From NCBI GenBank assembly GCA_008729055.1, contig SDUX01000007.1, forward strand, positions 4,633,409 to 4,697,408: a DNA stretch of 64,000 nt, read 5' to 3'. Source of the stretch: Pyropia haitanensis. Taxonomy: Eukaryota > Rhodophyta > Bangiophyceae > Bangiales > Bangiaceae. The stretch's first letter is position 1; the number at the start of each line of letters is the position of its first letter. Under the pieces are notes generated by a model. The model did no database searches, had not been told where the DNA came from, and saw only the letters and a list, made by a program, of their open reading frames with translations. This document shows positions 34,301 to 49,487 of the stretch, in pieces. The position numbers and the translations under genes were made by a program.

Positions 34301-36530
34301 CGCCGCGGAGCGGGGTGGCCCCCCGGCGGGGGAGGGGGCGGGGGGAACGTCGGCTGGGCGGGCGGGCGGGCGGGCGGGCGTCGCACCGTGGGCGGGCGGC
34401 GTGCGCCCGTGCCGCGTCCGTCGTGGCGGCCTGGCTCGCTGGCGCTGCGGAGCGGGTTTCCGCACTGGCGGGGCTGGCCGGCAGCGGGGGGACCTGGCAC
34501 GGCGGCGGCGGCGGCCGCCGCGGCGCGCAGCAACGGTGGCGCGGCGTCGCGCGGCGGCGGCACAGGCGCGTGGCGACGGTGGCCGGCCGGCACGGCGGGC
34601 GGCGGGCGGCGACGGCGGGCGGCGACGGCGGGCGGGCGGCCCGGCGGGTGGCGGTCGGTGACGGCGGCGCGGCCTGGCGTCGGCGGCACGGCAAGGCAAG
34701 GGCGGCACAACGAGGCGAGGACGGCACGGCAAGGCAAGGGCGGTACGGGATGGTGAGCGGCGACGGCGGCGTGGCGAGGCGACGGGAGCGCGACTTAAAC
34801 ACGGCCGCGGCGCGGGTGTGGAGCCGAGGCGGCTCGGCGTGGTGACGGCGGCACGGAGCAAGTGCAGCGCAGCCCAGGCAGCGGCTGGTCGGCTCCACAA
34901 TGGCATGTTGGCATTGTGAGGGCCGCCTGGGCTGCCGACGCCCCTGCGCAGCGCAGGCTAAGGGCACGTCTTGACGGCGGAACTCGGGCGTGTCTCAGAC
35001 AAAGAACAGAGGCAGAGAGCTTTCCTATTGGTCAGAAGTGGAAACATGCTTCGCGCACTCGATGAGCCGGGCGTCTGGGGCACAAGAACTTACTCAGACA
35101 TTTTCAAGTATAACGAATTTCCAACATTCTTCGTTTGTGGTCGGAAATGCAGTGTGTTTTTCCGACCACAAAAAAACACGCCGTCGCCGCAAAACAAGAT
35201 CCGCAAGGGCAGACGAGAGAACCTCTTCGGGGCTCTCCGAGCCTCCAGCCTCCTGCTGTCCACAGACAGATCACGATCTGCGAGGCGCGCTGCAGCCCGT
35301 GGTCTCGCCCCTCCAGCCCACTCGAAGTGCGAGAGCGGTCCGGGCTCACAACAGTGTGGCTCCATTTCGAGGGGCCCCCAACCATCCAGGCGTGACCGCC
35401 GTCGTCACTCCCAGCTTGACGTCCCAGTCGTCATCGTCCCCCTCCATCCCCTCCTATTGCGCAAGCGACTACACACTGACATGGAAGAAGGCGAATGCGA
35501 CTGCGGCGGCGGCTGCGTGGATGTGGGTACGCGCATGACAGAGGGGTTCGTTCTCAACGCTGCGCTCTCCGAGTCAACCGAGAGTTTTCATTGGACACCG
35601 TCCGACAAACCGGCTGAATCAAACGCGGGAGATTTTTTGTTCTGGACGACAAGACTGCTTGACTTTTGCACCAGTGCAAGAATCGTGCTTTGAGCAGCAA
35701 ACTCTTGGCAAATTTCTTGCTGCCAACAGGGGTCGAGCACCGTTGCCGTGCAAGCAAGAATCGTGATGATCGGCTCCGACCCCTCTTGCACGTGGTCCCG
35801 GTTTAACACCCACTGCGCTGCTGGGCGAGGCTCGGCCGCTGCTGCGTGGGTGGGTGGCCATCTGTCCCGGCTCGCGCGTGCCCAGGCACAGCCTGTGGGG
35901 ACGCGCGGCCCTCCATGCATGTTTGAGTGTACAGCAAAATCGGGTTGTCCTTGTTGTCCCGGTGGGTCGGTGGCCCCGCGGCCGCGCCCCCGCGCGGGGC
36001 TCCCGGCCGCGGCAGCCACAGCCACTGAGCGGCGTCCGTCCCACCGCGGAGAGCTGCGTGCGTCCTCTTCAGCTGTGGCTATGCTGGCGCGTGCGCGCCG
36101 CGGCGCGGGGCTCCTCCGTGCCATCCTGACGGCCCGCCGTGGTCACGGTGCGGTCGCCCATCCCGGCGGTGCGTTGTGGAGGGGCGTCCCGATCGACGGG
36201 TGCCTGCGGTAGGGAGGGGCGGGTGCCCGGGACCGCCCGCCGTCGTGGCGGTGACCCCCGGGCGCGTCGGCCCGCGCCGCTGCCGGCGCGCCGCCGCTTT
36301 CCCCGTCGGCACGCCGCGGCCTGTCCGCACGGCCGTGGGGGGGAGCGTCCGCTTTGTGGGCGCCCCCGTCCTTGTCAGGGCCGCCGTGCCGTCGATGCGC
36401 CACCGCGGGGCGGGGTGGGCGCTCGGCGTGTCGAGCGCCCTCGGGGTAACCAGCGCCCCGTTTGTCGGCGCGTACGCAGCGTCCCTGCTTTCAGTGGACC
36501 GCTTTGGGGAGTTGCAACTACGCACGCCGA
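34301..36530. other. Intergenic region upstream of the kinase
   Basis: The first 600 bases are GC-rich (kinase 5' leader and promoter). From about 34,970 the composition becomes more balanced. It contains a strong hairpin at 35134-35172. No reading frame has recognisable domains. Confidence 0.5.
35134..35172. other. Perfect 14-bp hairpin
   Basis: TTTGTGGTCGGAAA at 35134-35147 is followed after an 11-base loop by its exact reverse complement at 35159-35172. It may be a structured RNA element or a remnant of a mobile element end; no gene context decides. Confidence 0.7.
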
Positions 36531-37809
36531 GTATCCGTCTGACACCAGTTTTTCACAAGTGGCACCAGTTTTTCACAACTTCCCATCTGTGGGATTCCCA
36601 CAGTGTTTACATAGAAAAACTGACAAAAATGCAAAGCAAGATCGTGCCCCAGCCGTCTATCGACTCGTGCCAAAAATACAAGCCGAGGCGTAGGCAAACG
36701 GTGAGTCACACGGCTGGACGCGCCAACTCAAGGGCTCTCCAGCGGTGTAAAGAGACCCCAAAAAGGCGGGCTTTCGGGCGCGCGGCGCCGCGCCGCGTAG
36801 AAAAAGGTGCGGCTCCCCGAAGGGAATTAGAATTCAAATACCTCGCCTGACGCTGCTTCTGGCTGATTTATGGGCGAGCCCAGCGCTCCTCGGCGCGGCG
36901 TACAGCTGGCGCTCGAGAGGCTACGAGGCTTCTTCCCCTCCTGTAGACACTATACCCTCTTCTAGCACACCACCGGGACACAGACGCCTCCTAAACCCAT
37001 TCGCCAGCCTTTGACCGCTGCAGAAGCGCATGTGCGGTTCCGAGGATGGGCGGCTGTCCCGCCACAAGAAGCCCGCTTGCCCCAGCTTACCCCACTTTCC
37101 TCCCCCTTTGCGGCCTGCGGACCGTATCCCCTCCCCCCCCTGACTGTGGACATACCTGGTGAGGGCTCCACATCTCCTCCTCCACCGGCAGCGGCCCTGT
37201 CTGGTCGGGGCGCCCCATCCCCCACCCCCTGGCAGCGATCCTGCCGGCTCGGACCCCCCCCCCGCCGCCCGCTCTGACGCCCCCTCCCACCCGCTCGGAC
37301 GCCCCCCCCCCGGCCCCTCACGTTCATCTGGGTGATCCCCCCACATCCCCCGCTGCGAGTCGACGCGTGCTGCGGACCCCCCGATGGAGCAGCGGTGGCA
37401 TGGATGACCGCCCGGTGGTGATGGGACGGTCCGCCCACCGTGCGCTGAGATCTGTCAAGAGACTACCCGGGTCCGACTTGTTCGAGGCACGATCTCTGCG
37501 TTCTCATTGGTCGATGACTGGGGAACACGAGCCCAGGCTTGTAAATACATTCAAGTTTTTCCAGGGTTTCTTTGCAACATCGCGCTCTGGGGCCTGTCCT
37601 GGTACAGATCTCGAGTTGTGAAAAACTAGTGTCACCCCCCAAAGGAGGGTACCTTTTTCAAAAAAGAATCGCTCATTATATTAAGAAACGGACAAGACGC
37701 CCGGCCTCGTGAGGAGCTACGGAGTCCGCTCATATTTTTTTCGAGAAAAAAACGTCCTCGCATCCTTCTCTCATACCCGAGTTGTGAAAAACTGGTGTCA
37801 GACGGATAC
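36531..37809. mobile_element. MITE-like element with 28-bp terminal inverted repeats
   Basis: GTATCCGTCTGACACCAGTT plus TTTCACAA at 36531-36558 recurs as an exact reverse complement at 37782-37809, bounding 1279 bp. The dinucleotide GA flanks both ends and could be a 2-bp target duplication, though chance is possible. A 16-base core (CACCAGTTTTTCACAA) repeats in tandem at 36563-36578 and, with one mismatch, inverted at 37616-37631, so ends carry subterminal repeats. No long coding frame lies inside. This fits a non-autonomous DNA transposon; the superfamily is unknown. Confidence 0.6.
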
Positions 37810-38343
37810 GAGGCGCACGGCGTGCACTTTACATTGGTGCGTCGGAGGGGGTTGCCCGCGCGTCGGGTGGGGCGACGGGGGGAGCACCCGTGTGGGCGTT
37901 GCCCACCGCGTGCGCCAAGACGTACGGCCCAGCGCGGCGCTGCTGCGCACAAAAGTGGCGCACGTTGACGGGGCGGGCGTCGCCGCGGCGGAGCTGGCCA
38001 TGGCGGCGCCCGCCGGCGTTGGTGGCCCTGTCCCCTACCAGTCGCAGACAACGCTGGCAAGGGAGCAACCGCCCGCCGCCATCGACGCCTGCGCCCGCAC
38101 GACCCGGTTTTGTCCAGGGTGGCACACGGGCGCCCCCCCCCCAGCACGCCAGCCGTGGTCCCCTCCGTCCCAGACCCCCCCGCGGGCCACCCCCCCACAC
38201 CACGCGCGCCGCCCACCCGCCCGCCCGGCGCCCCGTCGGCGCCACACCCGCCGCCGCGCCCAGACGCGGGCGGCCGTGCCCGCCCGCGCCGGCAGGGCGG
38301 CCGCGCGCGCTCGGCCGCGGGCACACCGCCATTGGCGGCGCCG

Positions 38344-38384
<41 letters not shown>

Positions 38385-38723
38385 GGCGCCCCGACCCCGC
38401 CGCGACAGTGGCGGCACGCGCCGCGGTCACGGGGCGCGCGCGCCGTGGCGGCGGGGCGGCCGCCCCCCCCCCCCCCCCCCCACCACGGCCGCCGCACACC
38501 CCGGCGACGCCGGCACCCACCGACGGAGAGACGGCCATCAAAAAGCAGAAAAAGAAAAAAAAAATGCCGTGGACAAGGCGGCGGCGGCCGCGGTGCACCC
38601 CCCCTCACACGTGGAGCCGCGGCTCGACGACCCCCCCGCCCCCCCCCCGCGTCGCCGGTGCCGGCGCGCCCACCCCCCCGCCCGCCCCCCCAGCGGGCGG
38701 CCGCAGCGCCCGCCCGCGCGGCG
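37810..38723. other. Intergenic GC-rich stretch 3' of kinesin
   Basis: No domain recognised in any frame. It includes C runs (38461-38480) and a purine-rich A tract near 38540-38563. Part may be the 3' end of the kinesin gene if its last frame is miscalled. Confidence 0.45.
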
Positions 38724-42844
<4,121 letters not shown>

Positions 42845-43257
42845 GGCGCGCGGCAGTGGCGGGGGGGGGGGGGGGGGGTGGGGAGAGCGGGTGAGGGGGG
42901 GGGGGGGAAAACTTGGGCCGCTGTCGATAGAGGTCAGGGGGGGGGGATGGCTACGCCACGACCCCGGATGGCGACGACGCAAGTCAACGAGCGGGGGAGC
43001 GAGGCGCCGGGACCGACGCGGCGGGGGGGGGGGGGGGGGGAGGCGGGGGGGGGGGGGGATGCGCAGAGGCGGGACAGAGCTGGGTTGGCGGAGGGGGGTC
43101 ACCCAAATGGGGGCGACGGAAGGGGGGGGGGAGGTGCAGCCGCGGCCGGCGAGCGGGGACGTCGGCCGACCGGGGGGCGGGGGGGGGGGGGGGACCCCGA
43201 CGATGACGACCGCCGCGCGGCCGACCGCGCGCGGCGGGCGGGGCGGCACGCTCGCAC

Positions 43258-43291
<34 letters not shown>

Positions 43292-43306
43292 GGGCGGCGG
43301 CGGTGG

Positions 43307-43359
<53 letters not shown>

Positions 43360-44025
43360 CGGGCGCGACGCCGCGCCGCGCGGCGCGCGCGTGGGGTGCG
43401 TGGGGTTGGCGGCGGGGCGAGGGGGGGGGGGGGGGGGGGGCGGGGGGAGCCGGGGGGGGGGGCGCCCGCACCCCACCGCCGCGCGCACGCCGCGCCGCCG
43501 CGCGCGCGCCGCCACGCGCGGCGCCGCGACCGCACGGCCCGGGCGGTGCCGGGGGGGGGGGTGGGAGTCGGCGGGACCTGTTTGTGAGGGGGTGGGCGGG
43601 GGGGGGGGGGGGGGCTGCGCGGGGGGCGACCCACACCCCCCACGGCGGGCGGTCGAGGGGGGAAGGGGGCGGGAGGGGGGGGGGTGTCGGCCGCGCGTGG
43701 CGGGGGTGGGGGGGGGGGGGGGGGGACCGCCGGGACCCCCCACCGCCTGCGCGCGGGGGTACCCCCCCCGGCGGCGGCGACCCGCGGCGGCGGCCGCCGC
43801 TGCGCCCCGCGCCGCCGTGGGTGGGGGCGGGGGGGGGGGGGGGCGGCGGCGGCGGCGGCGGCGGCGGGAGCGCGTCTTTGAAAATTCAAAATTGGGGGGG
43901 GGGGGGGCGCGGAGGCGGCACGCGGCGGCCGGCCGGCGCGTGGTGGGGGGGGGTGGCGGCGGCGGTGGTGGTGGGGGGGGGGGGGGGGGGGGCGGCCGCG
44001 TGCACACCCCAAACCCACCGCCGCC
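42845..44025. other. G-run-rich region between kinesin and the large transposon
   Basis: Packed with G runs of 8-18 bases and GGC triplets; no coding signal. It holds the kinesin promoter and the left flank (CCG repeat) of the transposon insertion. Confidence 0.5.
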
Positions 44026-44098
44026 GCGCAGTGCTCCTTATTCCGGGATCCACTTCAAGCGGCTTCAAGGCTTGAAGCGCTTGAAGAAACCTTGAATT
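44026..44098 (+). repeat. Left terminal inverted repeat of the transposon
   Basis: A 73-base repeat, identical in reverse complement to 57688-57760. Its inner half holds CTTCAAG at 44053 and 44063 and CTTGAAG at 44071 and 44080. These four sites are arranged symmetrically about 44070, as expected of a dimeric or tetrameric protein-binding site. Confidence 0.95.
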
Positions 44099-44899
44099 GT
44101 AGCCCCCGTGACCCCCCCCTCAGGCGCTGGAAACGCCGATCTCTTAGTACACAGCTTGAATATGCTTGATGCTTTTGCCCCTGCATCGTTTTTGCGGTCG
44201 TACGACACATGGTACGCACCGCAACAGGGAGAGCTACACGATGGTGTGTAGAAAAAGTGCAAAAATCGTGCAGGGGTACGTTTTTTCAAGGAAATTCAAG
44301 CGTTTTTCAAGGTCGTGCATTAGCGATTCGCGACCGGCCCTGACCTTGAAGTGCGCTTGAATGGCCTCGTTAAGGGAAGTACGGCGTTTCAAAGAGGTCG
44401 ATCTGACGTCAAAGTCCCTCCCGCAGGGCTTGAAAGACGCCAGTTATAACGATGCATGGACTTTTCCCGTTGGGTCCAAGACGCCTCTGGGACGGTGCCG
44501 GTGCGTCTTTGCACAGTTATTCGCAAATTAGCTTACACAATACAAACCGCCAGACCTGGCGGAGCACAGCGGCTGTGATGGCAAGTGGCTCCGTCCCGCC
44601 ATGAGAACCTTTTCCTAGTGCGCGACGCGCTGTCTCGACCATGTACCCTCTCCAACTGTTCCCACAGTTGACTGGTCCCGGCGTACGAGAGCGCATCCAC
44701 ATAAAGCTGAGAGCAAAGTCCAGACTGGCGGCAGTGAACAGGAACGGCAGTAGGCATGCAGCAGCAACAGCCGCACTTGGTGTCCAGGCTCTGCATGCCT
44801 CGCGTGTTCCCTGCCATCCATCCCCCTACCCCTTCCTCCCCGAACCCACAGACGCAATCCCGCACTCACGCGACAGCGGCCTCGACGACAAGCCTCTAG
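44099..44899. other. Left subterminal region of the transposon
   Basis: Non-coding, with many scattered copies of the terminal motif: CTTGAA at 44155, TTCAAG at 44285, 44295 and 44306, CTTGAAG at 44345, CTTGAA at 44356 and 44429. These resemble subterminal transposase-binding arrays. The 3' end of the putative transposase gene lies at its right edge. Confidence 0.65.
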
Positions 44900-47800
44900 T
44901 CACACGACGCGCATGACGGCTGCAGGAGACCGAGACGTAATAGCGAGCAGCTTCGCGCGCACACTCTCAGCCGCTTCCCGAACAGCCAGCGCCTGCGTGG
45001 AGTTGTTGTCACACCACGTCGCGAAGTCGGACGTACGCGTCCGCTTGATGAACATGTCCAACATGGTCAGCTCTGCACGTACCTCCGCAACCATCTCGGA
45101 AGTAAACGCAACCCTAGCGTCCATGTCTTGTAGCACCAGCTGTCTAACTCTCGCAGAAGGAACATAAGACGAAACGATGCTGGGGGAGGGGTCGGAATCG
45201 CAGAGAAAGTCCGCCTCCGTGGTTACCACAGGAACGTCTTCTGCCACCGTGTCGGACTCTCCTTCTGCCACTACTTCTGCGGCCTCGTCTTCAGGCACAG
45301 CCGCAGCAGCAGGGGTCATGGCAGGCAGTTTCTCAGTGGCCAGGTGGCTTACCTCGCAACCTAGGACACCACAGAAGCACACAGTGACAGTCCTTTGCGT
45401 CTGTAGAAGGGCCAGTGCAATCCGGCGCTCCATTCCGAGTGACTCGATGTCGCCCGCGTCCGTAGCGGCCGCCTTCGACAAAATCGACTGGTGCGTCTCC
45501 CGCCCCGCCGTTGGTAGACGAAACGTGAGCAAGTAGCCGCCGTCGTCACGCGTCGTCCGCGACACGGACAGTGCATCGTCCGCTTCGGCAAGAGCCACAG
45601 CTGTTGCCAGGTCGCCCGCCAGTGGCGGTGCCAAGGAAGCGTAACAGGAGCAAACACGTATGGTCGACGTGTACAGACAGGACTCGGCGACAAAACGGAG
45701 GCGCTGGGGCGCCGACACGTACGACGACACGGAGTGCATGTCTGTCAGAGCCTCCACTCGGGAGACATTGGATGTACGGGACTTGAAGTAGCTGTTCAGG
45801 TGACGGATGACGCCCTCGATGTCGTCATCTGACACCAACGGCACCGCTGGTGCATTACGACCGACACGGGCACGCGAGTGAGCTGCAGCAGTGTGTAGGT
45901 ACAAGTTTTGCGCTCCTCTACTCTTCGTTTCTGGGTCCAACGGCTTCAAAGTGGCGAAGAGGGGAGCCAACAGCTTGGCCGCCAGCTCCAATACAGCTGC
46001 TGCCCGTTCGCGTTCCGCCTGCGTCCCGCGTCCGACCGACACACGCCAACTGGCGCACAGCACCTGTGCCAATGCAAACATTTGCAGCAAAGCTGAGTCG
46101 ATGGGGACACCAAGCACGGCAGGACGAGCAAGAATCTTGGCCACGAGGGACCGGAACTCCCTCCCGTACAGCGAGGCCATGTTCGTCTTTCCCTCCAGTT
46201 CGTGGATCGCGAGGCGCGTCTTGTCCGCTTCCGATCGCGAAAGCAGCGCGAGGTGCAGGTACACAAGCTTCTTGACAACGTCGGATGTACAATGCAGGAC
46301 TGGATCTTGGGCGACGACGGGAACGTTGGGTACCGCGGGTGGGCCGCGGACACCGCCAAATATGCGGCGAGCGGCACGGAGAGCATCCCCCATGACCGTC
46401 TTGGGCAGCACGGGAAGCGCCAGGGTCTGCGGCTGCCCTTCGCGCGGGCACCCCTCCTGACGACACGACATGAACGGGACATCCGACGTCTCGTACGGCA
46501 TGACGCACTTGCATCCTCGACAGGTCGAGCCGACCACACCGTTGACCACATCCCAACCGCGTGGAGACAAGGCGCACCAGCGGCTCAGGCTCCAGATGGC
46601 CTGCTCCCAGTGTAGCTCGACCATGTTGATCGTCCGTTCCTGAACCGTCTTCCAGCTGGGATGTGACGGGTTCATAAAGTTCTTGCACGGCCATCCCGAC
46701 GGGCAGCGTAGTTTGTCAGAACCTCCGGTGAGGCCCAGAAGATGGTGGAGCATGCAGAAGTCCCCCACAAGCCGAAGGATGGGTGACGGCCGGACAAGAA
46801 GGACTTCCCGTGCTGGCACCGCAGATTGGTCGCCCCCTGACGACGTGCATGCTTCCCGGTTCCACGTAACAGTGTACTGCGACTGGAGGACACTACGGAT
46901 GACAATACGCATGTGGCGACCGACACCCGAGTGCAACGCGCCTTCACCCGACAAAATGAAGACCATCGGCATCAGTGGGGATTGTCGTTCCACGAGGTAT
47001 TCGGCAGACAAAGTCAATGTGACGACGGTGAGAGTGCGACGACAAACCGGGCCACCATCCGCCGCTACTGTGATGACATTGCTCGCAGAACGAGGGTCTA
47101 CCACGTACGTTGGGTCAAGGCCGTCATCGATGGCCCGCTGTACCAGGGACTTGCCGTCGAACTCAAGTGCCACCACCTTGATTCTGTGAGCGTTGTCCTC
47201 AGCGGAAACGAGAAAAGAGGTAGATGCGCCGCGCATGTCAGCCAGCAGGTCCACGTCGTCTCCAACCGTCACTTGTGCACATGCCTCGCCCGTGGTTGTC
47301 TCATGTGGTGACTTCGAATATCCGTGGAGGGCCCGTTTAGTACCACTGGATGAAAGACGCCACTGACGACAGTCAGCACCTTGGTACATACGCTGACCGG
47401 TTGTGGCGGATCCGCGTACGTAATGAAAGGTGCGCACCTCCCCGGTTGCCGCCAGCGTCCACAGGCGATGCGGAATGCTGCCGTCGCTGTCGACAGAGTG
47501 GCGCTTCAGCGCGGTGTACGCATCTCTGGCAGGGAGAATACGAGGCATGCTTTGTCCATGGGACACTTGCACGCGCCGCGCTCTCGTAGTCGCAGATGGC
47601 TTGTACAGCTCCAAAGCGTGGCGCAGTCTTGAGCACGCCCCGGCGCCGATGGCGCTCACGACGCGGGCGTCTTGACGGATAATCTGCGTCACGCGACGAC
47701 GATAGAACCGGACCGCGTGACGAGCCACGCGACGGTCTCGCGCACGCAGCGCATGCAGCCGCCAGGGGTGATGCCTGGCCCACTGCACGTCATGTATCGT

Positions 47801-48421
47801 CACGCTACCGTCAGTTGCGTTCCGGCCTGCAGTGCGCATATGGCGTACAGCCCTCGTAACCACCTTGTGCGCGTCCATCATGCTCATCCGCAATGGGTCC
47901 ACTCCACACCAGCTGGGTTCATCGCCGCCTCCCTCCTCGTCCGCACCGACGTTGATATTCCGAGCGGCGACGCGTACAGAGTGGTAGGTAGCAGCCAACG
48001 AAGCGTACATGCCGCACTCTACGAGGCGTGTACAAGCTCTTGCATACACCTCGCGACAGGACATGTCGCGCGGAGCTCGCACGGACACCACATGCGTGAA
48101 GGCGGTCGCGTCAACTGGGCCTTCTCCGACGGGGCCAATGATGTCCAGCGTGCTAACCCCGTTCTCTGACGCGCGTCTGGTACAAAGAGCGTAGCCACCC
48201 GGAAATGTACTCGGTACGTCAGCCTCGTCCGCGCCCTCGTAGTCCTCAGAAAAGCTCCCAGATGAGACGTCACTGCCACGGTTATCGTCTTCGGCCGTGC
48301 CACTTGTGCTCGTTTCACTGGAACCAGACGCTGTTCCGGGGTCTCTGTTGGCGTCAAAAGAGCTGCTGCTGGTCGGTGCCACCTCGGTGGACGCCGACGT
48401 GCCTCCAACGGACTGAACCAT
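44900..48421 (-). CDS. Putative DDE-type transposase, 1173 residues
   Basis: An intact single-frame ATG-start protein. Residues 1-75 are Ser/Thr/acidic. A basic segment (215-290) is rich in Arg/His. Candidate catalytic positions: Asp455 in TVAADGGPVC; Asp554 in LVGDFCMLHHLLGLTGGSDK followed by RCPSGWPC; and an acidic cluster 865-869 (SDDDIEGVIRHLNSYFKS). The D-x(7)-GL-GG..K..CP pattern after the second Asp, and an LH motif (VLHCTSD) further on, resemble RNase H-fold DDE transposases of several eukaryotic superfamilies. Cys-rich knuckles CRGCKC..C....C (634-658), CSC and CFCGVLGC lie around the core. The C-terminal 100 residues include an acidic stretch. Location inside a TIR element supports the role. 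The superfamily is not identified, and the catalytic assignment is inference. Confidence 0.65.
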   Translation of the reverse strand: MVQSVGGTSASTEVAPTSSSSFDANRDPGTASGSSETSTSGTAEDDNRGSDVSSGSFSEDYEGADEADVPSTFPGGYALCTRRASENGVSTLDIIGPVGEGPVDATAFTHVVSVRAPRDMSCREVYARACTRLVECGMYASLAATYHSVRVAARNINVGADEEGGGDEPSWCGVDPLRMSMMDAHKVVTRAVRHMRTAGRNATDGSVTIHDVQWARHHPWRLHALRARDRRVARHAVRFYRRRVTQIIRQDARVVSAIGAGACSRLRHALELYKPSATTRARRVQVSHGQSMPRILPARDAYTALKRHSVDSDGSIPHRLWTLAATGEVRTFHYVRGSATTGQRMYQGADCRQWRLSSSGTKRALHGYSKSPHETTTGEACAQVTVGDDVDLLADMRGASTSFLVSAEDNAHRIKVVALEFDGKSLVQRAIDDGLDPTYVVDPRSASNVITVAADGGPVCRRTLTVVTLTLSAEYLVERQSPLMPMVFILSGEGALHSGVGRHMRIVIRSVLQSQYTVTWNREACTSSGGDQSAVPAREVLLVRPSPILRLVGDFCMLHHLLGLTGGSDKLRCPSGWPCKNFMNPSHPSWKTVQERTINMVELHWEQAIWSLSRWCALSPRGWDVVNGVVGSTCRGCKCVMPYETSDVPFMSCRQEGCPREGQPQTLALPVLPKTVMGDALRAARRIFGGVRGPPAVPNVPVVAQDPVLHCTSDVVKKLVYLHLALLSRSEADKTRLAIHELEGKTNMASLYGREFRSLVAKILARPAVLGVPIDSALLQMFALAQVLCASWRVSVGRGTQAERERAAAVLELAAKLLAPLFATLKPLDPETKSRGAQNLYLHTAAAHSRARVGRNAPAVPLVSDDDIEGVIRHLNSYFKSRTSNVSRVEALTDMHSVSSYVSAPQRLRFVAESCLYTSTIRVCSCYASLAPPLAGDLATAVALAEADDALSVSRTTRDDGGYLLTFRLPTAGRETHQSILSKAAATDAGDIESLGMERRIALALLQTQRTVTVCFCGVLGCEVSHLATEKLPAMTPAAAAVPEDEAAEVVAEGESDTVAEDVPVVTTEADFLCDSDPSPSIVSSYVPSARVRQLVLQDMDARVAFTSEMVAEVRAELTMLDMFIKRTRTSDFATWCDNNSTQALAVREAAESVRAKLLAITSRSPAAVMRVV

Positions 48422-48585
48422 ACATCAGCTCAGAGGGAAGCGGGAAACAGTTGCCCGACCTCCGGGAGATGATGAGCTTTGGGGAATGCGACACTAGACG
48501 GGCAGGGAGGTAGGGCAGAAGATATGGGCACTCAACGGGAGGTCACCCTGGTGCGAACCCAAGGAGAGAGCAGTCGATCACGGGT

Positions 48586-49023
48586 TTACGATACAAAAGG
48601 CAGGCACTCGAACGCGTCGTCATGGGGAACGCGGCGCGGGTGAATGACAGGCACAAGAGGCACGGGGCGCCGCTGTCTTATTACAGACGCTGCGGCGGCG
48701 ACAGAGAGAAAAGGCATCCAAACCGGCACATGCCCGCCCATGCCAGTATCGAACACAAGCCACGCCCCCCACCTCTCACCAGCGGTGACAAATTCAACTG
48801 CGGGGCGACAGATGCACAGCCACTCAAGAACCACAGCAGCAAGCTGCTCGCACTCATACGTGCGCAATAAGTGCCACAGGCTCAGCCAACTGGTGCCAAC
48901 AGTCGTAGCCCGTCTGCCAAGCACACAACAGGATAAATCGAGCCGGCCCACACACGAACCGTACCTGGCCGTCGAATCGCCTGCGGCAGCCAAGACAGCA
49001 TATGTTAAAGGCACTCCCGCCAT
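48586..49023 (-). CDS. Hypothetical frame in the transposon centre, 145 residues
   Basis: Starts at an ATG (MAGVPLTYAVLAAAGDS) and ends 165 bases upstream of the putative transposase start. It is rich in Val, Leu, Cys and Trp. It overlaps a 199-residue frame (48854-49453) in another register on the same strand, so at most one is likely real, or both are exons. No domain recognised. Confidence 0.25.
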   Translation of the reverse strand: MAGVPLTYAVLAAAGDSTARYGSCVGRLDLSCCVLGRRATTVGTSWLSLWHLLRTYECEQLAAVVLEWLCICRPAVEFVTAGERWGAWLVFDTGMGGHVPVWMPFLSVAAAASVIRQRRPVPLVPVIHPRRVPHDDAFECLPFVS

Positions 49024-49487
49024 ACGCCATAGGCACAGATGGGCAGCCTGTAGCTGAAGCAGCCCGCCCAGCTGCAGTTGGGGGCGGCCCTATGTGTTGC
49101 AATGTGGTGCGACAGCTGCGCAGGGCCAGACGGTCACGTTGAGCCAGCACGAGCATTGGCAAAGCAAGCGTCAGCATCGGGGGCTGCTGCAGCTGCGCAA
49201 CGACCTCGCGCTGAAAAATTGTAACTGCAGCGGTGGCAGACCCGGCCTCAGATGTCGTCCTCGGCTGGCAATAGGGGTACAGCGCTGCAGCTGCCGAGTG
49301 GTCGACAATTTTCCGCTTGAATTCGAACAAAGTACGACGATACCAGAAAACACGCAGTCGACTCGAGGCCAGCAACTGCTGCGCGAACACACCAATTCCC
49401 GTCGCTGGCCACACAGTACGCCCAGACAGCCGGGTTTGCACACACATCCGCATGTTTCAAGACTGCACATTCGTGCTTCAGGGGAGG

